Below, one piece after another: positions 6,205-15,284 of a stretch of DNA of 22,803 bases (its first letter is position 1; each line of letters starts with the position of its first letter). The notes beneath the pieces were generated by a model. It ran no database searches and was not told where the DNA came from. It saw only the letters and a list, made by a program, of their open reading frames with translations. Both the position numbers and the translations under genes were made by a program. The stretch is from Bacteroidota bacterium (lineage in GTDB: Bacteria > Bacteroidota > Ignavibacteria > UBA10030 > UBA8401), in assembly GCA_023229405.1 (NCBI GenBank), contig JALNZH010000023.1:1-22803 (forward strand), written 5' to 3'.

Positions 6205-9200
6205 ATGACATTCTCAATAGTAAAATGGTTTTGTTTTTTTCCGCTGTTGATCGCCTTCGCACAAAATCCGTCGGCTGTTCATGTCGAATCATTTCCAATT
6301 CAGGAATCAAGAGACTCCGTTTCATTCAGTTTATCCAAGCCGTTTATCGTTCCCGCATCAATTCGCGTTCGTATTGATTCAACTGCCACACGAAATATGC
6401 TATTTCATCGACCGACGAATACCGTAACAGTGTTTTTTGATTCATCGGTTCAGCAAAAATCTCGGTTGTATATTTCGTATACATTTGTTCCAATCAAACT
6501 TCAGCCTTCCTACAGTCTTCGAACACTGACATATCAAAATGATTCTCTCGGGAAAAAGAAAAAGCACACAGTAGTAACTAGGACGGAGGGTGTGTTTTCC
6601 AACATATTCGGTCCCGAATTGTCGAAAAGCGGTTCAATCAACCGAGGTTTTTTAGTCGGTTCGAACAGGGATCTGACGCTTAGCTCGGGATTCCGGTTGC
6701 AAATGGCAGGGAAACTTTCCGACGATATTGATATTGTTGCGGCGTTGACCGATGAAAATACTCCAATCCAGCCGCAGGGGAATACACAGTCACTGCAGGA
6801 GATTGATAATGTGTTCGTAGAAATAAAAAGTCCTTCATATACCGCAACGCTTGGCGATTTTCAATTCTCCGCACAGTCCGGAGAATTTGTACATGTGAAC
6901 CGAAAACTCCAAGGAGCAAAAATATTGGCAGATCATCAATTTTTTACACCTCGGACAAAAGTTCAACTCACGGGTGCAACGAGCCGTGGTAAGTTTACGA
7001 CAAATCAATTTCAAGGTGTTGAGGGTGTTCAGGGACCATACAGATTATCAGGAAAAAATAATGAACGGGCAATCATCATTATTGCCGGAAGCGAAAAGGT
7101 GTATGTTGACGGGACGGTGATGGTACGGGGTGAAAATAATGACTATACCATTGAATATGGTTCTGCAGAAGTGATTTTTACCACTCGAAGACTCATCACC
7201 GGCAATTCGCGCATCGTTGTTGATTTTGAATATTCAGATAGACAGTACACCAGAAATTTTGTTGGCGTAGATGGTGATACGAAGCTTACAAGTGATATTA
7301 CTGTTCGCGTTAATTATTTCCGTGAAGGAGACGATCCGGATGCACCAATCGATATTACTTTGACAGATTCGGATAAAGCATTGCTTCAACAGGCAGGGAA
7401 TACTACGGCGAAGAATTCCGGTATTGTACTTCTTGGTAGAGACTCACTGGGAATCGGCAAAGGGATGTACCGTGCGATAGATTCAACGATCAATGGAACC
7501 GCTGTTCGCTTCTATCGATGGGAACAAAATACTGCACAGGCAATCTATTCTGTTTCTTTTTCTCCGGTAGGACAAGGGAATGGAGATTACATTCGCGAGG
7601 GTATCGGACGGTATGTGTTTGTTGGTCTCGGCGCCGGACAATATGCTCCAATCGTCATTTTGCCGGCACCACAGTTGCATCAATTATATTCTTTTCATTC
7701 AACAGCACAGGTGTTGACCGATCTGACAATAGAAGGAGAGTATGCCGCAAGTGATATTGATAGAAACAGGTTCTCTTCTATTGGTGATACTTCCAATACT
7801 GGTGGTGCAGTAAACTTTGTAGCTCGATATCATCCCACTAAGATTGTCATTGGATCGACGGAAATTGGCTCAGTAGATTTCACAGTTTCTGAACGCTATA
7901 AACAATCTCGGTTTCTTTCTCTGGACCGTACTGATGAAATTGAATTTGGTCGCAAATGGAGCACGGACAGCCTTCTATCCGGTATGGTTGCAGACGAAGA
8001 GATGAGAGAATCAAAATTTTCATATCTACCTTCGGAAGCTATCATTCTTTCTTCAGGCTACGGTACGCTGGAACGGACAGGGCAATTCTTTTCCGAGCGA
8101 TATGACGGTTCGGTAAATGCTAAAATCCCCGGATATCCATTTGTTTCATACTATATAGAAACGATCTCCGGGGAGGAAAAACAACAACTGCGTTCTAATA
8201 ATTGGATCCGTCAAAAAGGTGAAACAGAATATTCACTGCAGAATGTTGTGCCGTCGTTTCGTTTCGAGAAGGAACGCCGAACGGTTCGTGACGACGCAGC
8301 GGATTCAATCTTAAATTTCAGTTATGCCTTTGTGGAATTTGCACCGAAAGTTTCCGTGCATGACCTGTTCGGTATGGACGCATCGACAGAATTTGAATGG
8401 AGAAATGACGATGCAGTCGATGCAGGTAACTTGATTCCACAATCAAACTCATTAACACAGCACTATTCATTAGCCTTGCGGGAAATTGAAAACTTTTCCG
8501 CATCGAGTGTTGTGACATTTCGTGAAAAGAGTTTTACCCGGGCATTCCAGACGAACAACCAGAATCATCAGACGACACTAATAAAACTGCAATCGCGGTA
8601 TCGACCGTTTTCGCAAGGATTGGATATTGATCTTCTCTACGATGCTGCAACTCAACGGACCGCAAAACTGGAACGGTATTTCTATAAAGTGAGGAAAGGA
8701 GAAGGACAATATTCGTGGACTGATGCTAATGAAAACGGCATCATAGATCTGAATGACGAGCGAGAATTTATTCAGGACCGGTATGATGGGGAGTATATCG
8801 CTTTAGCGTTAAACAGTGAAAATCTTATTCCGGTAATCACCTTGAAAACTTCGTCGCGAATCAGAATCAGTCCGAGTAAGATGATCAAAAATCCTGGAAC
8901 CGTTATCGGGAAAATGGTTACCAATGTTTCCACGGAAACATTTTTCCGGATGGAAGAACGTAGCACGGAATCGAATATTACTAAGATCTATTTTTTAGAT
9001 ATGGATGCATTTTTAAATCCTGTTACCACGTTAATGGGATATCAGTTCATTCAACAAGACCTGTTTCTGTTTGAATACCATCCAGAATATTCTTTCCGGT
9101 TTCGTTTTAATCAAAGAAAAGGATTGAATCAGTTTGCATCCGGAAATGAACGAAACTATTCACGCGAACGTTCGCTGAGATCACGAATTCAATTAGCCAA

Positions 9201-9687
9201 CGACATTTCGAATCAAACCGATATCATTGTAAAAGATGACATTGCGGTGTCGTCATCGCAGATCAATCGATCTCGCAGTATTGCATCAATCGCATTGGTC
9301 ACGGATCTTTCATACAGGCCGGAATCACATATTGAAATCGGTTTGAAAATTGAAACAAGTCAAGGAGACGACTATGCTGGTCCGTCTCCGGTAACTGCTA
9401 ACTTCAACGGGCAAGCACTCCGATTTGTTTACGGTTTTTTGGGGAATGGGCAGGTTCGTTCAGAGTTTTCGAGGGAAGAAGTGATTCTGCAGAATCGTTC
9501 CGTAGGATATAATCCACCGTATGAATTAACTACTGGCAGGGACATTGGGAAGAATTATTTATGGAACCTGACGTCGGAATACAGGATGGGAGGAAATGTC
9601 CAATTTTCTCTGCACTATTCCGGCAGGACTACCGTCACCTCGTCCGTTGTGCATACCGGAAGGATGGAAGTGAGAGCATTTTTCTAA
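6205..9687 (+). CDS. Large predicted outer-membrane/surface beta-barrel protein, function unknown
   Basis: A 1160-residue protein with an N-terminal signal peptide (hydrophobic residues ~7-19, ending IAFAQ). Much of the sequence shows alternating polar/hydrophobic beta-strand patterns. Around residues 295-355 it has KVYVDGTVMVRGENNDYTIE followed by GSAEVIFTTRRLITGNSRIVVDFEYS. This kind of 'VDG...RG..NDY.I.Y....I.FT' segment recurs, as I recall, in large exported proteins of Bacteroidota/Chlorobi, with a loose resemblance to SprA-type repeats. The C-terminus is RMEVRAFF, ending in Phe preceded by alternating residues, as expected for a BAM-assembled barrel; there is no T9SS tag. It is monocistronic between the tRNA terminator and the terminator at 9737. 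The start has no Shine-Dalgarno; a poor promoter candidate (TTGATG 6158, TACTAT 6183, spacing 19) lies just upstream. No enzyme motif was found. Confidence 0.82.
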   Translation: MTFSIVKWFCFFPLLIAFAQNPSAVHVESFPIQESRDSVSFSLSKPFIVPASIRVRIDSTATRNMLFHRPTNTVTVFFDSSVQQKSRLYISYTFVPIKLQPSYSLRTLTYQNDSLGKKKKHTVVTRTEGVFSNIFGPELSKSGSINRGFLVGSNRDLTLSSGFRLQMAGKLSDDIDIVAALTDENTPIQPQGNTQSLQEIDNVFVEIKSPSYTATLGDFQFSAQSGEFVHVNRKLQGAKILADHQFFTPRTKVQLTGATSRGKFTTNQFQGVEGVQGPYRLSGKNNERAIIIIAGSEKVYVDGTVMVRGENNDYTIEYGSAEVIFTTRRLITGNSRIVVDFEYSDRQYTRNFVGVDGDTKLTSDITVRVNYFREGDDPDAPIDITLTDSDKALLQQAGNTTAKNSGIVLLGRDSLGIGKGMYRAIDSTINGTAVRFYRWEQNTAQAIYSVSFSPVGQGNGDYIREGIGRYVFVGLGAGQYAPIVILPAPQLHQLYSFHSTAQVLTDLTIEGEYAASDIDRNRFSSIGDTSNTGGAVNFVARYHPTKIVIGSTEIGSVDFTVSERYKQSRFLSLDRTDEIEFGRKWSTDSLLSGMVADEEMRESKFSYLPSEAIILSSGYGTLERTGQFFSERYDGSVNAKIPGYPFVSYYIETISGEEKQQLRSNNWIRQKGETEYSLQNVVPSFRFEKERRTVRDDAADSILNFSYAFVEFAPKVSVHDLFGMDASTEFEWRNDDAVDAGNLIPQSNSLTQHYSLALREIENFSASSVVTFREKSFTRAFQTNNQNHQTTLIKLQSRYRPFSQGLDIDLLYDAATQRTAKLERYFYKVRKGEGQYSWTDANENGIIDLNDEREFIQDRYDGEYIALALNSENLIPVITLKTSSRIRISPSKMIKNPGTVIGKMVTNVSTETFFRMEERSTESNITKIYFLDMDAFLNPVTTLMGYQFIQQDLFLFEYHPEYSFRFRFNQRKGLNQFASGNERNYSRERSLRSRIQLANDISNQTDIIVKDDIAVSSSQINRSRSIASIALVTDLSYRPESHIEIGLKIETSQGDDYAGPSPVTANFNGQALRFVYGFLGNGQVRSEFSREEVILQNRSVGYNPPYELTTGRDIGKNYLWNLTSEYRMGGNVQFSLHYSGRTTVTSSVVHTGRMEVRAFF

Positions 9688-9698
9688 TGATAATTTAT

Positions 9699-9727
9699 TT
9701 GCGAATGGTCCGAACAAATACTATATT
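9699..9727 (+). promoter_or_regulatory. Predicted promoter of the rimP-nusA-infB operon
   Basis: TTGCGA (9699-9704), 17 bp, then TATATT (9722-9727). The two hexamers and the spacing are almost the same as in the promoter predicted at 5680. The start point would be near 9734, only a few bases before the terminator hairpin at 9737, which makes the leader unusual. Confidence 0.5.
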
Positions 9728-9736
9728 AGTGCAGTG

Positions 9737-9768
9737 AAAGTCCCGCCAGAATTGCGGGACTTTTTTTT
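9737..9768 (+). terminator. Intrinsic terminator between the barrel gene and rimP; possible leader attenuator
   Basis: A 10 bp stem AAAGTCCCGC/GCGGGACTTT with a 7 nt loop is followed by eight T residues. It clearly can end transcription of the upstream barrel gene. It also lies downstream of the predicted operon promoter and 15 bp before the rimP ATG, so it may act as a premature terminator for operon transcripts. Confidence 0.9.
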
Positions 9769-9783
9769 GATACACACATTCGT

Positions 9784-10239
9784 ATGCCCTCAGTTACCGA
9801 TAAAATACAGGAAATCCTTCATCCGATCACGGATAAATTCAATGCATTCATTGTTGATATTGTGTTGCGCGGAGAACGTTCCAGCAAAGTGATCGAAATT
9901 TATATAGATACGGATCATGGTATTTCATTGGATGAATGTTCCGAGATCAGCAGGGAATTATCCGAGAAAATGGATGAGTCCGATCTAATACAAGGGCGAT
10001 ATCGAATGGATGTGTCGTCACCGGATCTGGACAGACCGCTGAAGTTGGTACGTCAATACAGCAGAAATATTGGACGAACATGCAAAGTAACGTATCATGC
10101 CGATGGAAAGAAAACCATCATCGCAGGCAAATTAGAACAAGTAACAGAAAAGAATATTACGATCTTCAAGAACGGAAAGCAGGTTGAGGTGCCGTTCTCT
10201 GAGATCATTGAAACGTTTATCATACCTCAAATTAAGTAA
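9784..10239 (+). CDS. rimP: Ribosome maturation factor RimP
   Basis: A 151-residue protein of normal RimP length. RimP assists late 30S subunit assembly, binding near S12. The N-terminal alpha/beta domain contains IVDIVLRGERSSKVIEIYID, then the family-typical GISLDECSEISRELSEKMD and YRMDVSSPDLDRPLK (around residues 77-90, the YxLEVSSPGxDRPL signature, here with Asp for Gly). The C-terminal half is an SH3-like Sm fold (KTIIAGKLEQVTEKNITI). It is first in the operon and nusA follows after 26 bp. The ATG at 9784 has no Shine-Dalgarno, and the preceding bases are the tail of a terminator, so translation may rely on a short leader. Confidence 0.95.
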   Translation: MPSVTDKIQEILHPITDKFNAFIVDIVLRGERSSKVIEIYIDTDHGISLDECSEISRELSEKMDESDLIQGRYRMDVSSPDLDRPLKLVRQYSRNIGRTCKVTYHADGKKTIIAGKLEQVTEKNITIFKNGKQVEVPFSEIIETFIIPQIK

Positions 10240-10265
10240 GAAGTACAACCTTTGGGAGAAGTATA

Positions 10266-11555
10266 ATGAATCATGATATTGTCGAATCGTTTTCCGGCTT
10301 AGTGCGGGATAAAAGCATTGACAAGGATATACTTGCCGGGATCGTCGAAGATATTTTCGGCATGATGGTGCGGAAGAAATACGGGCTGGATGCAAAATTC
10401 GATGTTGTTGTCAATATGGATAAAGGAGATATTGAGATTTATCTTGAGAGGCAAATCGTTGAAGTGGTGGAAAATTCTGCTACGCAGATCGATATGGAAA
10501 CAGCACGGAAATTATCCGGTGAAGAATTGGAAGTGGGAGAAGAATATGTAGAGATCATCCCGTTGGCGCAGTTCGGCCGCCGGTTGGTGACAACGGCAAA
10601 GCAAAATTTTACACAAAGAATTAAGGAGATTGAAAAAGAACTGATCTTCAGTGAATATTCCAACTCTATCGGTGAAATTGTTGTCGGTGAAGTGTATCAG
10701 ATTAGGAATAATGATTTGTTGATCATGCATAATAAGAATGAATTGTTGCTTCCGCGCAGCGAACAGATTCCCAAAGAGCGATTCAAAAAGGGCGATACGG
10801 TCCGCGGTGTTGTAAAAGAAGTCAGAAAGAATGCCAGCAATCCGGTGGTGGTCGTTTCCAGAACAGACGGACGGTTTTTGGAGCGTTTATTTGAACTTGA
10901 AATTCCGGAAGTATACGACGGAATCATTGAAATTAAGAGCATTGCCCGTGAACCAGGAGAACGTGCAAAAGTGGCCGTCGAATCGTCGGATGACAGAATT
11001 GATGCCGTCGGCGCTTGCGTCGGTATGAAAGGCGTTCGAATCCATGCAATCGTGCGTGAATTAAATAATGAAAATATCGATGTGATTAATTACAACGATG
11101 ATAAAGCGACATTCATCACCCGCGCACTCGCGCCGGCGAAGCTGAAGAACATTGAACTGGACAAAGTGAATAACAAAGCCACAGTAACAGTTGAAGATTC
11201 ACAGGTGTCGATGGCGATCGGTAAAGGCGGACAAAATATTCGGCTTGCAAGCAAACTGACCGGATATGATATCCAGCTGGTAAAAGAAGGAAGCGAATAC
11301 GACATTGATCTTGAAGAATTCAAAGAAGAGCTTGGCGACGATCTGTATAACAAATTCCTTGAAGCCGGTTATGAAACTGCTAAAGAGGTTATTGATGCAG
11401 ATGTAGAAGACCTGCTGCAGGAAATCGGCGCAGATGAAGAGAAATTGAAAGAAATTGTTGCACTCATCAAAAAGGAATATGAAGAAGCCGAAGTTGATGA
11501 AGAAGATGACGACGAAGAATCCGAGAGCACGGAACCCGAAAAATCAGCATCATAA
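10266..11555 (+). CDS. nusA: Transcription termination/antitermination factor NusA
   Basis: A 429-residue protein. NusA binds RNA polymerase and controls pausing, intrinsic termination and antitermination. Domains in order are the RNAP-binding N-terminal domain (1-~130), S1 (~136-205, from GEIVVGEVYQIRN), KH1 (~210-275, with EVYDGIIEIKSIAREPGERA) and KH2 (~280-345, with GKGGQN at 319-324). A single helix-hairpin-helix-like C-terminal segment (~352-405, LYNKFLEAGYETAKEVI) follows, then a highly acidic tail (from ~405, EVDEEDDDEESES). It is shorter than E. coli NusA, with one acidic-repeat-like domain at most. A GGGAG Shine-Dalgarno lies 7 bp before the ATG, and infB follows after 25 bp. NusA is known in E. 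coli to regulate its own operon, which is relevant to the terminator before rimP. Confidence 0.97.
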   Translation: MNHDIVESFSGLVRDKSIDKDILAGIVEDIFGMMVRKKYGLDAKFDVVVNMDKGDIEIYLERQIVEVVENSATQIDMETARKLSGEELEVGEEYVEIIPLAQFGRRLVTTAKQNFTQRIKEIEKELIFSEYSNSIGEIVVGEVYQIRNNDLLIMHNKNELLLPRSEQIPKERFKKGDTVRGVVKEVRKNASNPVVVVSRTDGRFLERLFELEIPEVYDGIIEIKSIAREPGERAKVAVESSDDRIDAVGACVGMKGVRIHAIVRELNNENIDVINYNDDKATFITRALAPAKLKNIELDKVNNKATVTVEDSQVSMAIGKGGQNIRLASKLTGYDIQLVKEGSEYDIDLEEFKEELGDDLYNKFLEAGYETAKEVIDADVEDLLQEIGADEEKLKEIVALIKKEYEEAEVDEEDDDEESESTEPEKSAS

Positions 11556-11580
11556 CGTTGTGTTAGACTAAAGGAAACTA

Positions 11581-14199
11581 ATGTCCGAAGCAGTAAAAAA
11601 AGTCAAAGTCAAAGACGTTGCGAAAGACCTCAATATCAGCTTCAACGATGTTGTAGCCTTTTTAAACAAAAAGGGATATAAGCAGGTCAAGAACCTGATG
11701 TCGTCCGTGGATGATGACATGATGCGTGATATCAACGCGCATTTTAAGAAAGAGAAAGATATTGCTGAGCGACATCAGCGCAAGATTGCGGAAATGAAAG
11801 AAACTCGAAGAAAAACGATCGAAATCAAGGCGAAAGAGGAAGAAGTCGTTGTCGAAGAGAAAAAACAGCCGGTTACCGAACCTGTAGAAGAAGTACAACC
11901 GGAACCGCAGGAGCCAAAACCGCCGGTAGAGTTTGTAGTTATTAAAACATTACAGCAGCCCCAGACTGAATCCGAAATTCCGAAAGTGGAAGATGAACGT
12001 GCAAATTCTCCATTGGAAACGTTACGGGCAAATCGCGGATCCCAGATGAAAGGATTGACTGTTAAAGGCAAGATGGAATTGGTCAAACCGAAACCACCCC
12101 GTAGTCAGGAAAAACCTGCGCGTCCGGGAACTTCAACTGCTGCTGCCGAAACGGAAGAACAAAAGAAAAAGAAGAAAAAGAAGAAAAAAGTTGGCGGGGG
12201 AGTTGAAACCAAAACTCCGGAAACAGAAACTGAAACGGATGCAAAAGGGAAGAAAAAGAAAAAAGGGAAACTGCGTCCGTATGAAATCGATCAGGTGCAG
12301 GTCGACTCCGCTATTAAAAAGACATTGGCGGAGTTGGATGACGCTGAAACAGTAATCAGCAGCCGCGCCGCTCATCGAAAGAAACGAAAACGTGAACGTG
12401 AAGAAGAGCAAGCATTACAGGATGAAGCCAAGGCGCTGGAAGCAAATAAAATCCGTGTAACAGAATTTGTCTCCGTTGGCGAAATGGCCAACCTCATGAA
12501 AGTGAGCGCTTCGGATGTAATTGCGAAATGTATCGGTCTCGGAATTATGGTTTCAATCAATCAACGTCTGGATAAGGATACGATCATATTGCTTGCCGAT
12601 GAATACGACAAGCAAGTAGAATTCGAATCGGAATTTACCATTGATGTACTCGAAGATATTCCGGATAAGATTGAAAACCTGAAACCGAGAGCTCCTGTTG
12701 TTACCATTATGGGTCACGTCGATCATGGTAAGACCTCGATGCTGGATTATATCCGTAATGCGAATGTTGTCGCCGGCGAATCAGGCGGTATTACCCAGCA
12801 TATCGGTGCGTATGAAGTGTTATTGCCGAGCGGCAAGCATATCGCATTTCTCGATACTCCCGGTCACGAAGCGTTCACAGCAATGCGTGCACGCGGCGCG
12901 CAGGTAACAGATATCGTTGTGCTTGTTGTTGCTGCGGAAGACAACGTGATGCCGCAAACAATCGAAGCCATCAATCATGCGAAAGCGGCTAACGTTCCTA
13001 TTATTATTGCGATTAATAAGATCGATAAACCTGAAGCAAATCCGGATAGAATCCGTCAGCAATTGTCAGACCGCGGCGTGTTGGTTGAAGAATGGGGCGG
13101 AAAATATCAGTCTGTTGAAGTCTCTGCAAAATCCGGAAAAAATATGGACTTGTTGTTGGAAAAAGTTCTTTTGGAAGCGGAAGTACTTGATTTGAAAGCG
13201 AATCCAGATCGTATGGCGCGTGGTGCTGTAGTTGAATCCCAGGTTGACAAAGGAAAAGGAACAATCGGCACAGTGCTCGTTCAAAAGGGGACGCTACGTA
13301 TCGGAGATCCGTTTATCTGCGGTATCTACAGCGGTAAAGTGAAAGCGATGTTTGACGAACGCGGCAACAAAGTTGAAACCGCTCCGCCGTCTACTCCGGT
13401 ACAGATTCTTGGATTCGACGGAATACCGGCTGCCGGCGATCAGTTTATCGTCGTGGAATCAGACCGTATCTCGCGCGAAATCAGTATCAAACGACAGCAA
13501 CTAAAACGCGAACAGGATTTCCGTCAGGTTCGTATGGTAACACTGGACGATATCTCACAGCAGATCCAGGCTGGACATCAAGTACGTGAATTGTCCATTG
13601 TTGTAAAAGGTGACGTTGATGGTTCCGTAGAAGCATTGGCTGATTCGCTGATGAAATTGTCGACGGATGAAGTAAAGATAAGAGTAATTCACAAAGGTGT
13701 CGGCGCGATTTCTGAATCGGATATCGTACTTGCCGCTGCATCGCGTGCGGTTATTGTCGGATTCCATGTCCGACCGAATTTGAACGCTCGTCGGTTAGCA
13801 GAGACGGAAAAAGTTGACATTCGATTGTATAGTATTATTTACGATGCGATCAACGAAATTAAAAATGCTCTTGAAGGATTGCTTGCTCCAACAGTGACGG
13901 AAGAAGTTGTTGCAACTGTTGAAGTACGTGATACGTTTAAGGTGCCGAAAATCGGTCTTATTGCCGGCTGCTTTGTTTTAGATGGAAAGATCACACGTAA
14001 TAGTAAAGTCCGGTTGATCCGGGACGGCGTTTCGGTCTTTACGGGAGGTTTGGCATCCTTAAAACGGTTTAAAGATGATGTGAAAGAAGTGGAAAAAGGA
14101 TTTGAATGCGGTCTTGGACTGGAAAATTTTAACGATGTCAAAGTCGGTGATATTCTCGAAGCATTCAAACTTGTCGAAACCAAACGGAAGTTGATCTGA
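11581..14199 (+). CDS. infB: Translation initiation factor IF-2
   Basis: An 872-residue GTPase that delivers fMet-tRNA to the 30S subunit and promotes subunit joining. The N-terminus has an IF2N helical module (VKVKDVAKDLNISFNDVVAFL, residues ~9-55). A long low-complexity linker (~60-285) is rich in Lys, Glu and Pro and includes a run of nine lysines near residue 195 and a KGKKKKKGK stretch. A second IF2N-like module follows (~297-350, FVSVGEMANLMKVSASDVI). The G domain has GHVDHGKT (378-385), DTPGHEAF (425-432) and NKID (479-482). Domains II, III and IV run to the C-terminus, with the C2 fMet-tRNA-binding beta-barrel (DGKITRNSKVRLIRDG). An AAAGGA Shine-Dalgarno precedes the ATG, and the stop overlaps the rbfA start by one base. 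Confidence 0.98.
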   Translation: MSEAVKKVKVKDVAKDLNISFNDVVAFLNKKGYKQVKNLMSSVDDDMMRDINAHFKKEKDIAERHQRKIAEMKETRRKTIEIKAKEEEVVVEEKKQPVTEPVEEVQPEPQEPKPPVEFVVIKTLQQPQTESEIPKVEDERANSPLETLRANRGSQMKGLTVKGKMELVKPKPPRSQEKPARPGTSTAAAETEEQKKKKKKKKKVGGGVETKTPETETETDAKGKKKKKGKLRPYEIDQVQVDSAIKKTLAELDDAETVISSRAAHRKKRKREREEEQALQDEAKALEANKIRVTEFVSVGEMANLMKVSASDVIAKCIGLGIMVSINQRLDKDTIILLADEYDKQVEFESEFTIDVLEDIPDKIENLKPRAPVVTIMGHVDHGKTSMLDYIRNANVVAGESGGITQHIGAYEVLLPSGKHIAFLDTPGHEAFTAMRARGAQVTDIVVLVVAAEDNVMPQTIEAINHAKAANVPIIIAINKIDKPEANPDRIRQQLSDRGVLVEEWGGKYQSVEVSAKSGKNMDLLLEKVLLEAEVLDLKANPDRMARGAVVESQVDKGKGTIGTVLVQKGTLRIGDPFICGIYSGKVKAMFDERGNKVETAPPSTPVQILGFDGIPAAGDQFIVVESDRISREISIKRQQLKREQDFRQVRMVTLDDISQQIQAGHQVRELSIVVKGDVDGSVEALADSLMKLSTDEVKIRVIHKGVGAISESDIVLAAASRAVIVGFHVRPNLNARRLAETEKVDIRLYSIIYDAINEIKNALEGLLAPTVTEEVVATVEVRDTFKVPKIGLIAGCFVLDGKITRNSKVRLIRDGVSVFTGGLASLKRFKDDVKEVEKGFECGLGLENFNDVKVGDILEAFKLVETKRKLI

Positions 14200-14567
14200 T
14201 GTCTATACGAACGGAACGAGTTGCTTCTCTGATTAGGGAAGAATTGGGTACGATGCTTAGTAGAACCTTCAGTGGCAGCACCGAATTTGGTTTTACGACG
14301 GTGACCGAAGCGCGGGTTACTCCGGACCTCCGTACTGCCCGTGTGTTTGTCAGCATCATGGGTTCGAAGGAAAAGCAGGAAAAGACCATGGCGCAGATCG
14401 AAAAGAAAAAAGGTCACTTTCGGTCAGAACTTGGATCCAGGATCAATTTAAAATTTGTTCCGATCCTGGAGTTTCGTCATGACACATCCCTGGATAATGC
14501 CATGCACATCGAATCATTAATTAAGCAGATTCATAAGGATGATCCGATTCAAAAAAAGGATGAGTGA
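14199..14567 (+). CDS. rbfA: 30S ribosome-binding factor RbfA
   Basis: A 122-residue protein with the RbfA KH-like fold, needed for 16S rRNA 5'-end processing and 30S maturation. The start SIRTERVASLIREELGTML is the typical first helix; then FTTVTEARVTPDLRTARVFVSI contains the conserved VTPDLR-ARVFVS block. The C-terminus keeps LKFVPILEFRHDTSLDNAMHIE (family: P-l-F-D-S---). The ATG shares one base with the infB stop (TGATG), so translation is probably coupled. A short Lys/Asp-rich tail ends just before truB. Confidence 0.96.
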   Translation: MSIRTERVASLIREELGTMLSRTFSGSTEFGFTTVTEARVTPDLRTARVFVSIMGSKEKQEKTMAQIEKKKGHFRSELGSRINLKFVPILEFRHDTSLDNAMHIESLIKQIHKDDPIQKKDE

Positions 14568-14570
14568 TCA

Positions 14571-15284
14571 GTGCTGCATGCAGGAGTGAAGGAATCATTA
14601 CACCTGGAAGAAGGGGAGATCATTCTCGTAAATAAACCGGTCGATTGGACCTCGTTTGATATCGTTCATCGGGTCAGGGCAATGTTCGAGATTAAAAAGA
14701 TTGGTCACGCAGGGACTCTCGATCCAAAAGCGACAGGTCTGTTAATCCTCTGCACTGGGAAGATGACAAAAAAAATAGACCAGTTTATGGATTGGGAAAA
14801 AGAGTATACCGGCATTATTGAATTGGGCGGTATTACAAAAAGCTTTGATACTGAGACTGAAGTAATTGAAAGAAAAGAATTTAGTCATGTATCTGAATCT
14901 GAATTAAAGCATGTAATTTACGGATTCATAGGAATTCAACAACAACTTCCACCAATGTATTCAGCGATAAAAAAGAATGGACGGCGTCTATATAAAGATG
15001 CCCGAAAAGGAAAAGAGATTGAGCGCGCAACACGAGAAATTGAGATTAAAGAATTTGAAATGACATCGTTGAACCTTCCATATGTAGGATTTCGGGTAGT
15101 GTGTTCCAAAGGGACCTACATTCGGTCGTTGGCAAACGATATTGGCGTGAAATTGGGTTGTGGAGCGTATTTGAAGCAATTGACACGTACCAGGATCGGT
15201 GAGTTTCATGTTAATGAAGCGTTACCCGTAGAGCAATTGCACACACTGGAACCAAAGATTCAATCGGCGGCAGTAAACGCATGA
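14571..15284 (+). CDS. truB: tRNA pseudouridine(55) synthase TruB
   Basis: A 237-residue protein. TruB converts U55 in the T-loop of most tRNAs to pseudouridine. The catalytic Asp is D51 in HAGTLDPKATGLL (46-58). Other family blocks are the N-terminal NKPVDWTSFDIVHRVR, the PPMYSAIKKNGRRLYKDARKG segment and CSKGTYIRSLANDIG. The length is that of the compact form without a complete PUA domain at the C-terminus. The chosen start is GTG at 14571, with an AAAGGA about 10 bp upstream and 3 bp after the rbfA stop; a GTG at 14586 is possible but poorly placed. The stop overlaps the ribF ATG by 4 bp. Confidence 0.96.
   Translation: MLHAGVKESLHLEEGEIILVNKPVDWTSFDIVHRVRAMFEIKKIGHAGTLDPKATGLLILCTGKMTKKIDQFMDWEKEYTGIIELGGITKSFDTETEVIERKEFSHVSESELKHVIYGFIGIQQQLPPMYSAIKKNGRRLYKDARKGKEIERATREIEIKEFEMTSLNLPYVGFRVVCSKGTYIRSLANDIGVKLGCGAYLKQLTRTRIGEFHVNEALPVEQLHTLEPKIQSAAVNA

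Noticed and set aside
12160..12192. Purine-rich A/G run in infB as a programmed frameshift site
   Set aside because: The frame continues without interruption into the second IF2N module and the G domain. The run simply encodes a lysine-rich linker.
13839..14417. 192-codon antisense frame spanning the infB/rbfA junction
   Set aside because: It covers the conserved 3' end of infB and the start of rbfA on the other strand and resembles no family.
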